Shown here: one piece after another, positions 6,401 to 9,565 of the stretch
Layout: every line of letters begins with the position of its first letter
Numbering within the stretch: the stretch's first letter is position 1
Assembly: GCA_016866575.1 (NCBI GenBank)
Contig: VGMA01000060.1
Span: 1-9,565 of the forward strand
Direction of reading: 5' to 3'
Length of the DNA stretch: 9,565 bases
DNA from: Chlamydiota bacterium
Lineage (GTDB): Bacteria; Chlamydiota; Chlamydiia; Chlamydiales; VGMA01
Translations under genes and position numbers: made by a program
Notes under the pieces: model-generated
Databases searched by the model: none
Told to the model about the DNA's origin: nothing
The model's input: the letters and a program-made list of their open reading frames with translations, nothing else

Positions 6401-8785
6401 TTAGTCAACCAATTTATGGACAGATTCTTTGTGTAAGTTTTCTACTGTATCATAGTCAAGAGTTGAGCTATCGTCTCTGTAGGTAAATCTCAGCGTGACA
6501 TTTTTGTTTTCTTCACCGATGGAAGGATGTTCATAGATGTCGAGCAGCTGGATATCTTTTAGAGCACCTTGCTTGAGTTTTTTACATTTTTCAAATAACA
6601 GATCCAAAGATTGTTTCTTCGGAATTGTGATCGTAAGATCGCGTTCTGAAGAAGGGAACTGAGGAAGCGGTTTTTGGAAAATTTGCTTTTGAAGATAGGT
6701 TGTTAAAGCACTCAATTCGATTTCTGCAAAAAACACCTCTTCTTCGATATCAAAATGCTCTAGTGTCTTAGGGTGCACGCTTCCAATAACACCAATTTGC
6801 TGATTATCAATGTAGATAGCAGCTTGCTGATTGGGGTGAAAGCCTGCAAAGTTTGACTTAGTGAAAAGAGCATGATCTAAAGAAAGGCTGCTAAGAGTGT
6901 TTTCAACAATCCCTTTTAGATCAAAAAAATTGAGCTTTCTTGGTTTGTCTAAACAATGGTGCGGTTTATTTTTTCCTGAACAAGTGATGGCAAGAACCAT
7001 TTTTTCTTCAAAGCGATCTTGATATTGAAAATGGATGTGACCTATTTCAAAAGCATAAAGATCATGGCAGCCCACATTTTTATTTCTTGCAAGGCATAGA
7101 AGGTGAGAAGATAAAACGGATGATCTTAGCACAGATTGATCAATGGATGAAGGTTTTAAAACGCTTACACATTCACGTGAAGCAAAACCGTTTTCTAGTT
7201 CGATCTTAGCCAATTCAGGGCTTACGAGATTGCATGTAATAAATTCTTGCAATCCTTCGGAAACTAACCGTTTTTTTAGCTTTCTCTCAAGTAAGAAATA
7301 GGGGTTATGCTTTTTGTCAGAGTTGTGCACAAGAGGAGATTTTCTCTCTATGCGGTTGTATCCATAGAGTTTTCCTACTTCTTCAATGATATCAACCTCT
7401 AGATGGACATCATTTCTAAAGCTTGGAATTTTGACTTGTAATACATCGCTGTTATCAGTGGTTACTTCAAATTCTAACCTTTGCAAAAGCATCACAGCTT
7501 CATTAAGGCTGATGTTGGTTCCAAGTAAGCGATTGATATGAGAAACTCTTGTAGAAACAAATCTTGTTTGTGTCGTTAAAGATCCAGAAATTAGACAATC
7601 AGATGAAGCTTGACCTCCGGCTAGCTGAGCGATGAGCTCTGCAGCTCGATCCATAGCTCTTTCTAAACCACCTCTATCAATTTCATTTTCAAAACGTGAA
7701 GAAGATTCTGATCTTAGGCTAAGTTCTCTACTTTTTTGGCGGATAATGCTCGAAGAAAACGCAGCAACTTCAAGCAAGATATCTCTTGTATTTTCGCTTA
7801 CGCTAGCTTCAAGTCCTCCCATGATTCCTGCAATAGCAATAGGAGTTTTATGATCAAAGATCATCAATGTCCCTTTAGGGATTTGATAGGTTTTTTGATC
7901 AAGCAGGGTAATTGAGATTTCTTCTTGAGCTTCTTCGATAACGATTTGTTTGTGCGCAAGTTTTTCTGCATCAAATGCATGCATCGGCTGACCTAGCTCA
8001 AGCATCACATAGTTGGTGATGTCGACAATCACGTTGATAGGGCGAATGCCAGCACTTTCAAGAGCCTCAGCAAGCCAATTAGGTGATGGGCCTATGCGCA
8101 CACCTTTAATAAGCCTTGCTGTGTAGGTAGGGCAATGTTTTGGTGCGTTGTTAGTTAAGGTAAATTCAGCGCTTGTATTAGAGCAGTTCCCGGCAATTTT
8201 AGGAATTCTCGGAAGGGTGTAAGGAATTTGTAGAGAAGCACTCAACTCTCGAACGATACCTAGGATGCTTCGGCAATGACCCAAATTAGGGGTCAATGTG
8301 ACATCCAATATAGGGTTGTAGAGATAGTCTTTAAGATCCATCCCAAGGGGAGCATCTAAAGGAAGGTGGTAAACTGTCGGAGCTTTTTCCTTAATTAGGC
8401 TCAGTTCGTTTAAGCCTGCAAGCATTCCTTCTGATTCGACATCTCGTATTTTCCCTTTTTTGATTTTCAATGGAGAGTCAGTGTCTAAAAGAAGGTTAGC
8501 ACCCGCTTTAGCAAAAGGGACAATCATCCCCGGCTGTATAGTTTGGTCTCCGCAGACAACTTGGTAATATTCTTTGCCGTCAAATACTTTGGCTACTTTT
8601 AACCTGTCGGCATTTGGATGAGAAGCTACAGAGTCAATTTTGACAATGATCACTCCGTTGAAATGATAATTTTCTCCTTCAATCGATTCAACCTCTAAAC
8701 CTTGCAAGGTCAGGGCATCAGCGATCTGCTGAGGAGTTTGCGATAACGGAATATATTTTTTTAACCAATTTAAGGGGACTTTCAT
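6401..8785 (-). CDS. pheT: Phenylalanyl-tRNA synthetase beta subunit
   Basis: This 794-residue protein matches the usual length of PheT (about 790-800). With PheS it forms the alpha2-beta2 enzyme that charges tRNA-Phe. Domains in order: the N-terminal MKVPLNWLKKYI motif; a tRNA-binding OB fold at about 40-150 with SHPNADRLKVAKV; the B3/B4 editing region at about 210-390, with IRPINVIVDITNYVMLELG, QPMHAFDAEKL and AIAGIMGG; the B5 domain at about 408-480, with IPSFRNDVHLEVDIIEEVG-KLYGYNRI; the catalytic-like core at about 490-690; and the C-terminal anticodon-binding (FDX-ACB) domain from about 706 (PLPQFPSSERDLTI). The chain ends in HKLVD, roughly eight residues before the end of the E. coli protein by eye alignment. 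ATG 8785 is chosen because it begins the family motif and has TAGGA five bases upstream. pheS is not in the window, as is common when the two are unlinked. The lipoprotein gene follows. Confidence 0.97.
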   Translation of the reverse strand: MKVPLNWLKKYIPLSQTPQQIADALTLQGLEVESIEGENYHFNGVIIVKIDSVASHPNADRLKVAKVFDGKEYYQVVCGDQTIQPGMIVPFAKAGANLLLDTDSPLKIKKGKIRDVESEGMLAGLNELSLIKEKAPTVYHLPLDAPLGMDLKDYLYNPILDVTLTPNLGHCRSILGIVRELSASLQIPYTLPRIPKIAGNCSNTSAEFTLTNNAPKHCPTYTARLIKGVRIGPSPNWLAEALESAGIRPINVIVDITNYVMLELGQPMHAFDAEKLAHKQIVIEEAQEEISITLLDQKTYQIPKGTLMIFDHKTPIAIAGIMGGLEASVSENTRDILLEVAAFSSSIIRQKSRELSLRSESSSRFENEIDRGGLERAMDRAAELIAQLAGGQASSDCLISGSLTTQTRFVSTRVSHINRLLGTNISLNEAVMLLQRLEFEVTTDNSDVLQVKIPSFRNDVHLEVDIIEEVGKLYGYNRIERKSPLVHNSDKKHNPYFLLERKLKKRLVSEGLQEFITCNLVSPELAKIELENGFASRECVSVLKPSSIDQSVLRSSVLSSHLLCLARNKNVGCHDLYAFEIGHIHFQYQDRFEEKMVLAITCSGKNKPHHCLDKPRKLNFFDLKGIVENTLSSLSLDHALFTKSNFAGFHPNQQAAIYIDNQQIGVIGSVHPKTLEHFDIEEEVFFAEIELSALTTYLQKQIFQKPLPQFPSSERDLTITIPKKQSLDLLFEKCKKLKQGALKDIQLLDIYEHPSIGEENKNVTLRFTYRDDSSTLDYDTVENLHKESVHKLVD

Positions 8786-8790
8786 GAAAA

Positions 8791-8795
8791 TCCTA
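8791..8795 (-). promoter_or_regulatory. Ribosome binding site of pheT
   Basis: TAGGA on the minus strand lies five bases before ATG 8785. It supports that start over an in-frame start 39 bases upstream, which would add 13 residues not found in the family. The inverted-repeat copy ends directly next to this site. Confidence 0.65.
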
Positions 8796-8806
8796 TTGTC
8801 TACTGA
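8796..8806. repeat. Copy 2 of an 11-bp inverted repeat flanking pheT
   Basis: TTGTCTACTGA is the exact inverse complement of 6369-6379. On the minus strand it lies in the pheT leader immediately before the ribosome binding site; on the plus strand its TTGTCT could also serve as a weak -35 element for the divergent gene. Confidence 0.6.
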
Positions 8807-8822
8807 GAAAAAAGTGTATAAC
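8796..8822 (+). promoter_or_regulatory. Weak candidate promoter for the right-edge gene
   Basis: TTGTCT (8796-8801) and TATAAC (8817-8822) resemble -35 and -10 elements but are only 15 bases apart, shorter than the usual 16-18. Transcription would begin near 8830, with the ATG at 8855. No better pair was seen in this 69-bp divergent gap, and none was clear for pheT. Confidence 0.25.
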
Positions 8823-8854
8823 ATGTGTCTTTAAAGTGGTAGGGGAAAGTCAAA

Positions 8855-9565
8855 ATGCAAGATCCTTTGCTAAGAAAGATGCGCATGCTCACTCAGCTAA
8901 TCATCTTTAGCGCAGCTCTTAACATTGGTCTTATTTCTTCTCTTATCTACATAGTCGCAGAAAAAAAATGGCACCGTCAGCAAAAAATAGAAATAGCGCC
9001 TATATCTTCTTTGACAAATGCAACAGTAATCAGAACGTTTTTTGCTTATTCCTATCAAGATTTGTTAAGAGAGCTTGTCGATACCCAGCTTGTAGAATAT
9101 GGCTACACAAGAAGGGATTTAGCTCTGGCTTGTCTTGTTCAATTCCATTATTTTGATATAGAAAGAGCTTTAGCTAACACCGAATTGCAAAAAAGAGAGC
9201 TGGAATTTATCCACCGCGACGGAGGAGAGCATGTCAAGTTGACAGTCTATCCTGGGTTAAGCGATGCCCATTTTGAAAGTGTAAAACTTTTGGCAGCTAG
9301 GGAAGAGTGGCCTTTAACTTCTGAGGGGCTTTTTTATGAGCTAAAGAAAAATGAGGGGAGTTTGTCAGCAAGCTCCTTGCAAGAAGCATTTTTTGCTACA
9401 CATGAGTTTTATACTCTTTATACCTTATGTGCTCGCTCATTTGAGGGGATCAGTCAAGAAGAAGTTTTGACGCTTTTACTTGAAGGTTCTTGGAGCTGTA
9501 TTCATAATTTTGTTGTAAAAGTGCGCTCAGTTTCTGATCTTAGTTTAGACCATTTAAGAAAATTT
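8855..9565 (+). CDS. Membrane-anchored protein of unknown function, cut by the window edge
   Basis: From ATG 8855 the frame is open for 237 codons to the right edge. The N-terminus has basic residues (LLRKMRM) followed by a hydrophobic segment at about 12-34 (LTQLIIFSAALNIGLIS), then a basic stretch (EKKWHRQQK). This suggests a single anchor with the rest outside the cytoplasm, or an uncleaved signal. The remainder is soluble-looking, mostly helical and rich in leucine and glutamate, for example DLLRELVDTQLVEYGY (69-84); I see no catalytic motif. AGGGGA eight bases before the ATG supports this start; in-frame ATGs at codons 9 and 11 are less likely because they would drop the basic residues. 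It is divergent from pheT. It may correspond to the hypothetical gene next to pheT in Chlamydia genomes (CT474), but that is recalled, not checked. Confidence 0.8.
   Translation, partial: MQDPLLRKMRMLTQLIIFSAALNIGLISSLIYIVAEKKWHRQQKIEIAPISSLTNATVIRTFFAYSYQDLLRELVDTQLVEYGYTRRDLALACLVQFHYFDIERALANTELQKRELEFIHRDGGEHVKLTVYPGLSDAHFESVKLLAAREEWPLTSEGLFYELKKNEGSLSASSLQEAFFATHEFYTLYTLCARSFEGISQEEVLTLLLEGSWSCIHNFVVKVRSVSDLSLDHLRKF

Noticed and set aside
6352..6408. Extended lipoprotein start overlapping the pheT stop codon
   Set aside because: It would add 19 residues before a clear lipoprotein signal peptide, and the downstream ATG has a strong ribosome binding site.
7632..7853. Plus-strand open frame inside pheT
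   Set aside because: Antisense shadow of the conserved B3/B4 and following region of PheT.
8968..9156. Plus-strand open frame of 62 codons starting with MAPSAKNRN
   Set aside because: It is a shifted frame inside the right-edge membrane-anchored gene, which stays open for 237 codons with a good ribosome binding site and membrane segment.

Overview
The window most likely comes from a member of the Chlamydiota outside the genus Chlamydia, an environmental or symbiotic chlamydia. Three things point that way: the AT-rich base composition; the pair formed by pheT and a lipoprotein with MORN-like repeats, which resembles the CT475-CT476 pair of Chlamydia trachomatis as I remember it; and the style of several proteins. 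The assignment rests on protein recognition by eye and was not checked by database search.

Left part (1-3206): the 5' part of a type II NADH dehydrogenase gene (ndh, minus strand, running off the left edge) is divergent from hprK, the bifunctional HPr kinase/phosphorylase. hprK is followed 28 bp later by ptsI, enzyme I of the phosphotransferase system. The two form an apparent operon for the regulatory arm of the PTS, but no HPr gene and no sugar permease gene is present here.

Middle part (3207-5373): a very AT-rich spacer of 282 bp with a 10-bp direct repeat precedes a 497-residue protein that I do not recognise by name. It has an N-terminal hydrophobic segment and an alpha/beta-hydrolase-like core whose apparent nucleophile is cysteine (C290, with D393 and H430). 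It converges on a small minus-strand gene for a 66-residue coiled-coil protein. The leader of that small gene contains two overlapping perfect hairpins. A strong minus-strand intrinsic terminator (5332-5361) separates the small gene from the next transcription unit.

Right part (5374-9565): on the minus strand, pheT (phenylalanyl-tRNA synthetase beta subunit) is followed 49 bp later by the gene for the MORN-type lipoprotein, and the unit ends at the terminator just named. An 11-bp sequence occurs in inverted orientation in the leader of pheT and in the pheT-lipoprotein gap. Divergent from pheT, and running off the right edge, is a gene for an N-terminally membrane-anchored protein of unknown function. 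The ndh and right-edge genes are partial only because the window cuts them.

I saw no rRNA, tRNA, CRISPR array, insertion sequence or phage gene. Most of the window is ordinary core genome. The items most worth a second look are the cysteine hydrolase, the hairpin leader of the small gene, and the inverted repeat around pheT.
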